NCBI GenBank assembly: GCA_012719195.1
Contig: JAAYAV010000311.1
Location: 1 to 10,624 of the forward strand
Direction: 5' to 3'
Origin: Anaerolineae bacterium
Lineage (GTDB): Bacteria; Chloroflexota; Anaerolineae; DRVO01
DNA length: 10,624 nucleotides
Below are positions 1-6,729 of this stretch, piece by piece. Made by a program: the position numbers and the translations under genes. The notes beneath the pieces were generated by a model that saw nothing but the letters and a program-made list of their open reading frames with translations, made no database searches and had not been told where the DNA came from. Positions within the stretch are counted from its first letter, which is position 1; every line of letters starts with the position of its first letter.

Positions 1-735
1 ACCAGTGGCACCGGCGCTGAGGTCACCATGAACGCCGTCCTCACCGACGAGGCCGCCTGCGCCAAGAAGTCCATCCGCAGCTCCTCCTGGTTCGCCCGCT
101 GCGCCCTGGTGGATCCAACCCTTACCCTGAGCCTACCGCCCTCGGTCACCGCCCATAGCGGAGCCGACGCCCTCACCCAGGCCATCGAGTCGTTCACTTC
201 CGTCGGGGCTATGCCCCTCACCGACGCCCTCTGTCGGGACGCCATCCGCCTCATCGGGCGCGCTATCCTGCCCGCCTACCATAACGGCGGCGAGATCGCC
301 CACCGGCGGGACCTGCACTACGGTAGTCTGATGGCGGGGATGGCGCTGGCCAACGCGAGGCTGGGGGCAGTGCACGGGATGGCGCATCCGCTCGGCTGCC
401 GCCACCACCTGCCGCACGGCCTGATCTGCGGCCTGCTGCTGCCCTACGTGATGGAGTGGAACCTGGAAGTTGCGGCCGGCAAGTACGCCGAGGTGGCGGC
501 GCTTGTGGGGTTGGACACTACGGGGATGGACAGCGGTCGAGCGGCGCAGGTAGTCCTGGACTGGGTACGTGAGCTGCTGAGCGAGCTCCACGTCCCCCTC
601 ACCTTGCGGGAGGCGGGCGTGGAGGGTCTGGACCGGGCGGCGGTGGCCCGCGAGTCGATGTCGTCGAGCATGGAGCACAACCCTCGCCCCATGACAGAGC
701 CGGACGTCGAGGCCTTGCTGGAGCGCGCCTACTGA
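1..735 (+). CDS. Iron-containing alcohol dehydrogenase, C-terminal part (5' end outside window)
   Basis: Group III (iron-type) NAD(P)-dependent alcohol dehydrogenase family, cytosolic, interconverting an alcohol and an aldehyde or ketone; the substrate cannot be told. The reading frame is open from the first base, and its first residues (TSGTGAEVT) match the family's nucleotide-binding segment, so the gene starts upstream and roughly the N-terminal third is missing. Counting from the first visible codon, the metal-site motif DALTQAIESF gives Asp56 and Gln60. The segment around GAVHGMAHPLG gives His125 and His129, and LPHG gives His139. Spacing matches the Asp/His/His/His iron ligands of FucO-type enzymes, except that the second ligand, usually His, is Gln. 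His129 corresponds to the conserved non-ligand His near the active site. The C-terminal helical domain runs to a normal end. The gene converges on the zinc-ribbon gene with 7 bp between stop codons. Family assignment is secure; the metal used is uncertain. Confidence 0.93.
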   Translation, partial: TSGTGAEVTMNAVLTDEAACAKKSIRSSSWFARCALVDPTLTLSLPPSVTAHSGADALTQAIESFTSVGAMPLTDALCRDAIRLIGRAILPAYHNGGEIAHRRDLHYGSLMAGMALANARLGAVHGMAHPLGCRHHLPHGLICGLLLPYVMEWNLEVAAGKYAEVAALVGLDTTGMDSGRAAQVVLDWVRELLSELHVPLTLREAGVEGLDRAAVARESMSSSMEHNPRPMTEPDVEALLERAY

Positions 736-742
736 GGATGCA

Positions 743-994
743 CTAGATGAGGGGACGAACCACCGGTGCCGGTGGCGCCTGCATCGAAGTCGGCTGCGGC
801 AGTGTCTGCCCGGCACACTGGTTGAACAGGTAGATGGCGCCAAGTACGATGAGAACCACCCAGGTCAGCATGCCCATGCGGCCGGGCTCGTTCGCCTTCT
901 TGGGCTCTTCCTTCTTGATGGGCAGCAAGTCGTCGCACTTCCAGCACTGAGTGCGGTCCTCGGGGTTGTAGGCGCCGCAGTTCGGGCACTCCAT
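743..994 (-). CDS. Small zinc-ribbon, single-pass membrane protein
   Basis: An 83-residue protein of unknown role. The N-terminus is a compact zinc ribbon with two CxxC knuckles (Cys3/Cys6 and Cys17/Cys20, CPNC and CWKC). A charged Lys/Glu-rich linker (about 26-40), one hydrophobic segment (about 42-58) and a Pro/Gln-rich tail follow. With no signal peptide, the ribbon is expected in the cytoplasm and the tail outside. This architecture is common among uncharacterised bacterial zinc-ribbon proteins and gives no specific function. The ATG start follows a strong GGAGGAG ribosome binding site 6 bases upstream. The gene lies after the transporter gene on the same strand with a 112-bp gap that holds a plausible -10 box, so it may have its own promoter. 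Real gene: likely. Function: unknown. Confidence 0.8.
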   Translation of the reverse strand: MECPNCGAYNPEDRTQCWKCDDLLPIKKEEPKKANEPGRMGMLTWVVLIVLGAIYLFNQCAGQTLPQPTSMQAPPAPVVRPLI

Positions 995-1047
995 TTCGGT
1001 CTCCTCCAGGCCGGCAGCCTGGTACGGCCGGCCGTTCTCTAGGTGTC

Positions 1048-1053
1048 AGTATA
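1048..1053 (-). promoter_or_regulatory. Possible -10 box for the zinc-ribbon gene
   Basis: On the minus strand the hexamer TATACT matches the sigma-70 -10 consensus at 5 of 6 positions and lies about 54 bases before the start codon. No convincing -35 box is found 16-18 bases upstream. The leader it would make contains the perfect palindrome ACGGCCGGCCGT (1024-1035) and a short CCAGG/CCTGG stem directly before the ribosome binding site. Weak evidence. Confidence 0.25.
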
Positions 1054-1106
1054 GGCGCGGGCCCGCCCCCGTACCAGCGCCGTTGGGGCGCGGCCCCGGC
1101 CCGCCG

Positions 1107-1988
1107 TCATCCCCCCAGCGCAATCATCACCAGCCCCACCGTGATGACGCCGACGGATAGGAGCCGCGAGCGGTGTCGCTCCTGGGGATAGAGAGCGAAG
1201 GCCATCAGCAGGGCTATGATCAGGCTGGACTGGCGGAAGGCCACCACGTAGCTGGCGTGGGACACCATCTGGAAGGCCCACACCACCAGCCAGTAGGCCC
1301 CGGCGCTCATGAACCCGGCCGCCGCCGGCATCCACCTGGGCGTGTCCGCCCTAGACGCGGTGACCGCCGGCCGGCCCAGTGTGCGAACGAATACCTCGTA
1401 GCCGATCATGGCGAAGAGGTAGAAGAAGTAGGTGTAGACGGCCGCGTAGGCCGGGCCCGGGGCCAGGAGCTCCGCCCCGCGTTTGTCCAGCAGGGAGTAC
1501 CCGACCGTGCCCAGGGCGGTGATCACCATCCACAAGCTGGCCCGGTTGAAGTAGCGGCCCAGCTGCAGGTCCCGCCGGGAGCGTAGCGGCGTCATGATGC
1601 AGCCGGCGACCACCAACAGCATGCCCAGCCATCCCCCGAGCGAGGGCACGTAGCCGCGCAGGCTATCGCCCAGGGCCACCAGCAGCACGGGCAGGGAGCG
1701 CGCCACCGGGTAGACGACGGTGAAGTCGGCCGCCTCATAGGCCCGGCCCAGGGCCACGAAGTAGAGCCCACAGCACAGCCCCGATCCGACCACGTAGGGC
1801 CAGATCTCGGCGTGCATGGCGCCGGTGAGGTACTGCCCGATGAGCGCCGGTACGAGGGCAACGCCGGCCACGATGGGGAGCATGGAGCCGATGAAGCGGC
1901 TCTCCGCATGGCTCTGCCGCGCCAGGATGTTCCAGGAGGCGTGAATGAGGGCGGACAGTAGTACCATGCCGACCGCGATACCGCCCAA
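1107..1988 (-). CDS. EamA-family (drug/metabolite transporter superfamily) permease
   Basis: A 293-residue integral membrane protein with about ten predicted hydrophobic helices (near 3-22, 33-52, 64-82, 90-110, 117-133, 150-167, 180-201, 221-240, 247-267, 275-292). They are arranged as two EamA repeats of five helices each (about 4-134 and 152-291). The first repeat carries the family-like segment VVYPVARSLPVL after helix three, and the length is normal for the family. Members export or import small metabolites, so the substrate cannot be inferred. The chosen start is a TTG preceded by AAGGGG six bases upstream; an ATG at position 1967, eight residues in, is the alternative but has a poorer binding site. 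It follows the radical SAM gene by 101 bp, in which a TACAAT -10 candidate is seen, so it may be transcribed separately. Confidence 0.88.
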   Translation of the reverse strand: MGGIAVGMVLLSALIHASWNILARQSHAESRFIGSMLPIVAGVALVPALIGQYLTGAMHAEIWPYVVGSGLCCGLYFVALGRAYEAADFTVVYPVARSLPVLLVALGDSLRGYVPSLGGWLGMLLVVAGCIMTPLRSRRDLQLGRYFNRASLWMVITALGTVGYSLLDKRGAELLAPGPAYAAVYTYFFYLFAMIGYEVFVRTLGRPAVTASRADTPRWMPAAAGFMSAGAYWLVVWAFQMVSHASYVVAFRQSSLIIALLMAFALYPQERHRSRLLSVGVITVGLVMIALGG

Positions 1989-2041
1989 GACCGACCCCTT
2001 ATCCGTGATGCCGGCGGCCGGATGGCCGCGCGGTGGGAGCC

Positions 2042-2070
2042 ATTGTACGCCCGTGGTGCCGGTTGGGCAC
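2042..2070 (-). promoter_or_regulatory. Candidate promoter for the EamA transporter gene
   Basis: On the minus strand TACAAT (5 of 6 to the -10 consensus) lies about 54 bases before the TTG start. The hexamer GTGCCC sits 17 bases upstream of it and is a poor -35 box (3 of 6). The -35 region coincides with a short dyad, GTGCC/GGCAC (2056-2060 with 2066-2070), which could be an operator or chance in GC-rich DNA. Confidence 0.3.
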
Positions 2071-2089
2071 GCGCCCCCGCCGGTGGCGG

Positions 2090-3478
2090 CTAGCCGCCGC
2101 CCAGCAGCGCCCTCGCCTTGCGCACCACCTTATCCGGCCGGGCATAGCGGCGCCACAGCCGGCGGGCCTCGCGCTTGAGGGCATTGGCCGGTGTCCGCCG
2201 CTGCGACTCGACCAGCGCCCGGAGGAGGAACTCGCGGTCCTGCCCCTTGATCTTGGGACCGCTGGGGTTGCGGGCGTACTCGTCGTGATCGCGGATGAGC
2301 ATGAGGTCGTTCTCGACGCAGTAGTCGTAGAGGCGGCTGCCCGGGTGGGGCGTGAAGAAGGCCGGGCTGTAGTAGTCGGGGTCGATCTCCTTAAGCATGG
2401 AGATGGTCTCCCGCACCTCGTCCGGCGTCTCGGTGGGCAGGCCGAGCATGTAGTTGGCCCAGATGGCGATGCCGTACTTGCGGCAGATGCGGGCCGCCTC
2501 CAGGTTCTGAGCCCGGGTGGTGCCCTTGCCGATGAAGTCCAGCACCCGGTCGCTACCGCTCTCGAAGCCGATGAAGTAGCCCTTCAGGCCGACGGCCGCC
2601 ATGGCCGCTACCGTCTCCTCGTGCTTGACGATGATGTCGGCCCGGCTCTGGCAGAAGAACGGCTGGGTGAAGCCCTCCGCCTGGTAGGCCTCGCAGAACT
2701 CCCGCACCCAGCGGGGGTTCTCGGTGAGGCAGTCGTCGTGAAACATGAACGAGTTGAAGGCGTAGCGCTCGCGGAGGTCCTTCAACTCGCCGATCACGTT
2801 GGCGACGCTCCGCCGGCGCACCCGATTGCCGAAGATGAGGCTCTCTCCCGGCTTGCAGAAGGCGCAGTTGTAGATGCAGCCCCGCCCGGCAATGACGGTC
2901 ACAAAGGGCGGCGGCAACTCGGGCACGAAGGGCGCCTCCGGAGACTCGGCCTCGTAGCCCCAGCGCCGCCACTCGTCCAGGAATAGGTCATGATCGGCGT
3001 AGGGCAGCGAGTCCAGGTCAGGGTGCTCGTCGACGACCAGCCGCTCCCGCTCCTTACCCGCTTCCAGGTCGCGCAGCAATTGGGGGAAGCTGATCTCCCC
3101 TTCTTGGATGACCACGTGGTCGATTTTCTCGTTGGGCAGGACTTCGGCCGTGGCCAGGGTAGGGTGTGGCCCGCCCACCACGATGTGGCAGTCCGGCAGC
3201 ACCTCGGTGATGACGTCCACCGCCTGCATCACCGGGTTGAAGTCCACGCTCATCATGGTAAGGCCGCAAACATCCGGCCGCCGGGCCAGCAGTTCCTCGC
3301 GGAAGTGCTCCCAGCCATGCAGAGACCGCAGGTCGAGCAGGTCCACCTGATGGCCCTCGCGCTTGAGGACGGCGCTGAGGATGGCCAGTCCGTGGCTGAT
3401 CCAGCCCGAGTCCATCCCCTGGCCGATGCTATCGAATCCCTTGCCGGCGATGCCGGCGTAGACAAGGCTTATGTGCAC
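2090..3478 (-). CDS. B12-binding-type radical SAM protein, substrate unknown
   Basis: A 462-residue cytosolic enzyme of the class that combines an N-terminal cobalamin-binding-like Rossmann domain (about 1-140, with VGGPHPT at 102-108) and a radical S-adenosylmethionine barrel (about 190-400). The [4Fe-4S] motif CxxxCxxC is present as Cys201, Cys205 and Cys208 within GRGCIYNCAFC. Other family-typical segments are the GFESGSD turn (304-310), the LGLPTET segment (345-351) and PHPGSRLYD (378-386), as in BchE/HpnP-like proteins and many uncharacterised relatives. The classic DxHxxG base-off motif is absent, which is usual for this branch. Reactions in the branch include methylation of unactivated carbons and ring formation; nothing here fixes the substrate. 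The GTG start follows a clear GGAGGGAG site six bases upstream. It begins 36 bp after hicA on the same strand, so read-through from hicBA is possible. Confidence 0.92.
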   Translation of the reverse strand: MHISLVYAGIAGKGFDSIGQGMDSGWISHGLAILSAVLKREGHQVDLLDLRSLHGWEHFREELLARRPDVCGLTMMSVDFNPVMQAVDVITEVLPDCHIVVGGPHPTLATAEVLPNEKIDHVVIQEGEISFPQLLRDLEAGKERERLVVDEHPDLDSLPYADHDLFLDEWRRWGYEAESPEAPFVPELPPPFVTVIAGRGCIYNCAFCKPGESLIFGNRVRRRSVANVIGELKDLRERYAFNSFMFHDDCLTENPRWVREFCEAYQAEGFTQPFFCQSRADIIVKHEETVAAMAAVGLKGYFIGFESGSDRVLDFIGKGTTRAQNLEAARICRKYGIAIWANYMLGLPTETPDEVRETISMLKEIDPDYYSPAFFTPHPGSRLYDYCVENDLMLIRDHDEYARNPSGPKIKGQDREFLLRALVESQRRTPANALKREARRLWRRYARPDKVVRKARALLGGG

Positions 3479-3514
3479 GCTACGCTCCCTCCGGACAGTG
3501 CACCCATCAGGGCA

Positions 3515-3703
3515 CTACTGGATGTACGGGATGCCTAGATCTCGGCAGATCTTGCGCGCCAGGATGTCGTCTATCTCAGTGTACCTGGGGACTGCTGAGC
3601 GCTTCCCGAGCGCCGGGTTGTGCCACCAGGAGTGTCGGCCACCTTCGCGGAGTAGCTCGCAGCCATGCTCGCGGAGATGCCGCAAGAGGTCGCGGCGCTT
3701 CAT
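3515..3703 (-). CDS. hicA: HicA-family mRNA interferase toxin
   Basis: A 62-residue protein matching HicA (YcfA-like) toxins across its length: an opening MKRRDLLRHLREHGCELLREGG, then the catalytic-site segment GRHSWW with His24, then the basic KRSAVPR stretch and the DILARKICRDLGIP C-terminal helix. Family members adopt a dsRNA-binding-like fold and cleave mRNA in the cytoplasm using the conserved His, with HicB neutralising them. The ATG overlaps the hicB stop by four bases (ATGA), the usual translationally coupled arrangement. Length and the catalytic His are intact, so it is probably active. The gene order, antitoxin first, is the reverse of the Escherichia coli hicAB operon but is common for this short subfamily. 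Confidence 0.93.
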   Translation of the reverse strand: MKRRDLLRHLREHGCELLREGGRHSWWHNPALGKRSAVPRYTEIDDILARKICRDLGIPYIQ

Positions 3704-3912
3704 ACCGCGATGACGTCTTCCTGGAAGTCCTCGCCTGCCGAGGCGATTGCATCCTCCCTGTTGAGCTCAAGCGCCTCACGCAACGTCAGCCTCAAGCTCT
3801 CGAGGAGGGCCTCACGAGTCCGCTCCTGGCAGTTGACGCCGGGCACTTCAGCTACCCAGCCAATCCACCAATCGCCTCGCTGCTGCACGATCGCGGTGTA
3901 GAGGTTGTCCAA
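3700..3912 (-). CDS. hicB: HicB-family antitoxin (short form)
   Basis: A 70-residue protein with the partial RNase H-like HicB fold: strand LYTAIVQQ, then DWWIGWVAEVPGVNCQERTREALLESLRLTLREAL, the typical segment with a PG turn followed by a Thr/Arg-started helix. It should bind and mask HicA. Only the toxin-binding domain is present; the C-terminal ribbon-helix-helix or helix-turn-helix DNA-binding domain of longer HicB proteins is missing, so autoregulation, if any, must work differently. The start is a TTG preceded by AGGAG eight bases upstream; an overlapping ATG at 3917 is out of frame. A 21-base inverted repeat lies 45 bp upstream. The stop overlaps the hicA start. Confidence 0.9.
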   Translation of the reverse strand: MDNLYTAIVQQRGDWWIGWVAEVPGVNCQERTREALLESLRLTLREALELNREDAIASAGEDFQEDVIAV

Positions 3913-3956
3913 GGCATCCGCTCCTGTCTATCGGCCGTGAGAGACCGACCAGTGCC

Positions 3957-3977
3957 GCTCCTGCAAGTTGCGGGAGC
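3957..3977. repeat. Inverted repeat upstream of hicBA
   Basis: The arms GCTCCTGCAA and TTGCGGGAGC pair at all ten positions if one G-T wobble is allowed, around a single central base. It lies between the hicB start and the end of the upstream gene at 4089. No T-run follows on either strand, so it is not a standard terminator. An operator for hicBA is the simplest idea, but the short HicB has no DNA-binding domain. A weak hairpin ending the 4089-5102 transcript is the alternative. Confidence 0.5.
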
Positions 3978-4088
3978 CCCCTCAGAGTACCTTACCCCTT
4001 GCCTAAGCGCACGAGAGCGCGAAGCCAACACTCCTCACTCCCTGCTGAGACCCCGGCTGGCGAAGACACGGATGGCCTACCTTCCGGG

Positions 4089-5102
4089 TTAGGAGTCGCC
4101 GGCCGCGCCGACCTCCTCCATGAACGCCAGCATGCCGATCAGGTTGTCCACCAGCCCTTCGTCGAGGGCCGTCCAGCGGTAAGAGAAGCCCGGATAGTAG
4201 GGGCAGAGGCGACGAGTCTCCCCCCGGTGCTCGACTGGAATGGCGGCCAGCGGCCGGGTCCCCGTCTTGTCCGTCTGCACGCAGTAACGGCAGCCACTAC
4301 AGCGGTTCGTGTGCTCCCACATGAAGTCCTTGACCGACTCCTCGGCGGGGTCGAACTGGTCCAAGAAGGGCTTCATTCCCCCCGGGATGGCTAGCCCCAG
4401 CCTTGCCGAATGGGCGAAGTAAGGGTCGTAGCTACAAGCGATTCCCGGGTGACGAATCTTGTAGAGACTGCCGCCGCGCGGCGGCTCCGGGTCCCAGGCC
4501 AGGTTGGCGTAGTCCAGCGACATGGTGCCGTCCAGGCACTCGAAGCGAGTGTAGCCCTGCGCCAGCAGCGAGGATTCCAGCCGGCGGAAGGAAGTCTCTC
4601 CGAGCAGCCGGGCGTACACCTCGGCCGCGTAGGGGTACCCGTCCTGGAAGAGACAGCGCGAGAAGGTCAGCAGCGTACCGCCGGGCCGGGTCGCCATCCA
4701 CGTCCATGCGGTCGGTAGCGGGCCCGCCGGGTCCACCCCCAGTCGCGCCAGGATCGCCCCCTGTCTCCGGCTGATCTTGGCGGAGTCCGGGTCCTGGCCC
4801 AAGCGGCGCATGGTCTCCAGGAGCCCGTCCACCGCCTTGAGCGCCTTCCGCATGTTGATCTTGAGATCCGGTTTCCCGTACGACGCAGCGGTAGCGCGGT
4901 TAGGATGGGCGTCGTCCTCGTGCAACCGGCTCACCAGAAGCTGCGGCTCCGCCCAGAGCAGCTCGTACAGGCTCCTGATGAGGTGGTGGAACCGCTCCTG
5001 CTCCGCCGGCGCCGGCCCGTCAGCGGCCGGGGTGAAGGGGGGCAGCGTGTCCAGGTAAGACTGGACCATCCGTTGTTCCAGACTGCTGTAGCTGCGGTCC
5101 AT
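4089..5102 (-). CDS. Uncharacterised protein with C-terminal four-cysteine cluster
   Basis: A 337-residue soluble protein that I do not recognise by function. The first 130 residues look helical and charged, the middle is mixed, and the most family-like part is the C-terminus. There Cys268, Cys271 and Cys274 form a CxxCxxC motif (RCSGCRYC), followed by the TDKTGTRPLA segment and a fourth cysteine, Cys300, in LCPYYPGFSYRW. This layout could bind zinc or an iron-sulphur cluster; there is no SAM-binding motif to call it a radical SAM enzyme. No signal peptide or membrane segment is seen. The ATG start follows GGGGAGG eight bases upstream. It begins 47 bp after the acetyl esterase gene on the same strand, so the two are probably co-transcribed, which hints at carbohydrate-related metabolism but no more. 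Confidence 0.85.
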   Translation of the reverse strand: MDRSYSSLEQRMVQSYLDTLPPFTPAADGPAPAEQERFHHLIRSLYELLWAEPQLLVSRLHEDDAHPNRATAASYGKPDLKINMRKALKAVDGLLETMRRLGQDPDSAKISRRQGAILARLGVDPAGPLPTAWTWMATRPGGTLLTFSRCLFQDGYPYAAEVYARLLGETSFRRLESSLLAQGYTRFECLDGTMSLDYANLAWDPEPPRGGSLYKIRHPGIACSYDPYFAHSARLGLAIPGGMKPFLDQFDPAEESVKDFMWEHTNRCSGCRYCVQTDKTGTRPLAAIPVEHRGETRRLCPYYPGFSYRWTALDEGLVDNLIGMLAFMEEVGAAGDS

Positions 5103-5149
5103 GCGGTCGTCCTCCCCGCCAAGACTGCCGCGCCGGCCCGGGCGCCTGG

Positions 5150-6124
5150 CTACACGTCCAGGCCGCGCAGGTAACGGCTCGCCCAGCGGATCTGCTCCGT
5201 TACGTGGTAGGGCGGTATCTCGTGGGCGTGGTAGCGGTAGATGGCCATGTGCTTCTCCGCCGCCGGAATGTAGTTGAAGGCGGCGTAGATGCTGGATGGC
5301 GGGCAGATCAGGTCTATCAGCCCCACCGACATCAGCACCGGGCAGCTGATGCGATCTGCCAGGTTGAAGTTGTCGAAGTAGGAAAGCGTGCGGAAGGCCT
5401 CTTCCTCCCTCTCCGGGAAGACGCGGAAGAAGTTGCTCAGTTCCAGGTACGGCCCTTGCTGTGCCACCTCCAGCGCCCGGCGATAGTGACAGAGGTAGGG
5501 GACGTCGGGCATGGTCAGGGAGAAGCGACCGCTCAGGGCCGCCGCCGCCAGCGCCAGCCCGCCGCCCTGGCTGATGCCGGTAGCGCCCATGCGCGAGGCA
5601 TCCACCTCAGGCAGCGAGGCCATAAGGTCGGCCGCGCGGAGACAGTCCATGTAGACGCCGCGGTAGTAGTAGCGCTCCGGGTCCAGAATGCCCATGGTCA
5701 TCCAGCCGGAGACGTGCCCGGTGTCGTAGCGCCCGGCGTCGGAGCTCTCGCCGGACTGGCCGCGCACGTCCAGTGCCAGCACGGAGTACCCCTGGAGAGC
5801 GTAATGCAGGTACTGATGCGCCTGGCCCTTGTTGCCGCTGTAACCGTGAAAGACCACCATCGCCGGCAGCTTCTCCCCGGCGGTTCGGTTCCGCGGGCGC
5901 AGGTACCACCCCACCGACCGGCCGCCGCGGAAGCCGTCGTAGCTGGCGCGGAACACCTCCACCTCGGGCACGGGGAAGTCGTCCACCGGCTCCATCGCCG
6001 GGTTCAGCGGCTGCAGACGCGCCTCGCCGATGGTGCGCTGCCAAAAGGCGTCGAAGTCCGGTTCCTTCGTGAGCGGGGGGCGGTACTGCTTGAGCTCCTC
6101 CAGCGGCATGTCAATGGGAAGCAT
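5150..6124 (-). CDS. Acetyl xylan esterase / cephalosporin C deacetylase family (CE7) alpha/beta hydrolase
   Basis: A 324-residue cytosolic serine esterase of carbohydrate esterase family 7, which removes acetyl groups from short acetylated sugars and other small esters. Length and motif spacing match the family: RGQ at 121-123, the nucleophile elbow GISQGG with Ser185, the acid Asp271 in GLIDLICPPSS, and the His-Glu pair with His301 in HAHE. The N-terminal DFDAFW segment (23-28) and HGYSGNKG near the oxyanion hole (93-100) are also typical. No signal peptide is present, consistent with intracellular CE7 enzymes that act on imported acetylated oligosaccharides. The ATG follows GGAGG five bases upstream. 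A promoter candidate lies 40-70 bases upstream. No xylanase or sugar transporter is nearby, so the natural substrate is open. Confidence 0.93.
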   Translation of the reverse strand: MLPIDMPLEELKQYRPPLTKEPDFDAFWQRTIGEARLQPLNPAMEPVDDFPVPEVEVFRASYDGFRGGRSVGWYLRPRNRTAGEKLPAMVVFHGYSGNKGQAHQYLHYALQGYSVLALDVRGQSGESSDAGRYDTGHVSGWMTMGILDPERYYYRGVYMDCLRAADLMASLPEVDASRMGATGISQGGGLALAAAALSGRFSLTMPDVPYLCHYRRALEVAQQGPYLELSNFFRVFPEREEEAFRTLSYFDNFNLADRISCPVLMSVGLIDLICPPSSIYAAFNYIPAAEKHMAIYRYHAHEIPPYHVTEQIRWASRYLRGLDV

Positions 6125-6162
6125 AGGACCTCCAGGCCCGAGGATTGACGCGTCTGCCGTTC

Positions 6163-6191
6163 ATTCTGGCACGCGGCCCCACCCGCGGCAA
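6163..6191 (-). promoter_or_regulatory. Candidate promoter for the esterase gene
   Basis: On the minus strand TTGCCG (4 of 6 to the -35 consensus) and CAGAAT (4 of 6 to the -10 consensus) are separated by exactly 17 bases. Transcription would start about 30 bases before the esterase ATG. It sits just after the acyltransferase stop, which supports a new transcription unit for the esterase and the following cysteine-cluster gene. Confidence 0.35.
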
Positions 6192-6198
6192 GGGCCTC

Positions 6199-6729
6199 TC
6201 AGGCCGCCTTGGGCACACACTTCGCGCGAAGTCCCCGCCTCTCCATCACGGACCACACCCGCGGCCGGTTGTACCGTTGGCTGATGATGCAGGGGAGGTT
6301 GGCAACGACGGCGTAGGCCAGGTTGATGGCCCAGCCCACCGGTGGATTCCAGAGGCCGAGGAAGACGACGGGCAGCAGGGCAAGCCAGTGCGATAGCTCG
6401 GCGCGACAGGATTCGGCCAGCCAGCGCCGCAGGTAGACTCCGCCGGAAGACTCCACCCGGGAAAGCGAGAAGTCCCCGAACACCTTGCCGCCGGAAGGCA
6501 GCAACGCCTTCCACCGCCGCACCCGGAAGTGCCGCTGGTAGAAGCGACCGCCCTCCTCCCAGCGTCGCGACCGGAACAGCGCGCCCTCCGAGTCGAGCCG
6601 CGACCCGTCCAGCCGCGCCACCAGGTAACCGATGACGAATTGGAACGCGAACCAGGCGCCGGCGTTGGCCAGTATCAGGGGCAGTGGGGAGAGTTCGACC
6701 AGGGGCAGCAACCGCTCAGCCTCGCCCAC
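6199..6729 (-). CDS. CrtO-like acyltransferase family membrane protein
   Basis: A 176-residue protein resembling CrtO, the glycosyl-4,4'-diaponeurosporenoate acyltransferase that esterifies the sugar of staphyloxanthin with a fatty acid at the membrane. Shared signature segments are WEEGGRFYQRHFRVRRWK followed by LLP (57-78), the RAELSHW block (109-115) and SQRYNRPR (150-157). Hydrophobic helices lie near 15-38 and 113-149. The GTG start used here overlaps the glycosyltransferase stop by 14 bases but has no evident ribosome binding site. A TTG at 6711, four bases past that stop and with GAGG eight bases upstream, is a good alternative and would shorten the protein by six residues. Overlap with the glycosyltransferase says the two act in sequence. 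No carotenoid synthesis gene is in the window, so the acceptor may be another glycolipid. Confidence 0.82.
   Translation of the reverse strand: MGEAERLLPLVELSPLPLILANAGAWFAFQFVIGYLVARLDGSRLDSEGALFRSRRWEEGGRFYQRHFRVRRWKALLPSGGKVFGDFSLSRVESSGGVYLRRWLAESCRAELSHWLALLPVVFLGLWNPPVGWAINLAYAVVANLPCIISQRYNRPRVWSVMERRGLRAKCVPKAA

Noticed and set aside
133..843. 236-codon minus-strand frame across the alcohol dehydrogenase end
   Set aside because: It overlaps both a secure dehydrogenase gene and the zinc-ribbon gene in a different frame; Arg/His-rich shadow composition.
1081..1100. GGGGC/GCCCC stem after the EamA stop as a terminator
   Set aside because: Five base pairs with a three-base loop and no T-tract; not distinguishable from GC-rich background.
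2077..2089. CCGCC/GGCGG stem just after the radical SAM stop as a terminator
   Set aside because: Only a 5-bp stem with a 3-base loop and no T-run on the minus strand; expected by chance at this GC content.
2033..2986. Long + strand open frame of 317 codons opposite the radical SAM gene
   Set aside because: It is antisense to a gene with full family motifs, has no ribosome binding site, and has the Val/Ala/Gly/His-rich composition typical of shadow frames in GC-rich DNA.
3913..4088. Search for a further small gene or hicBA promoter in this gap
   Set aside because: No frame with a binding site and no -35/-10 pair with acceptable spacing was found; only the inverted repeat stands out.
5204..6148. 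Long + strand open frame of 314 codons opposite the esterase gene
   Set aside because: It is the antisense shadow of the CE7 esterase, which has an intact catalytic triad; the His/Val/Arg-rich product resembles no protein.
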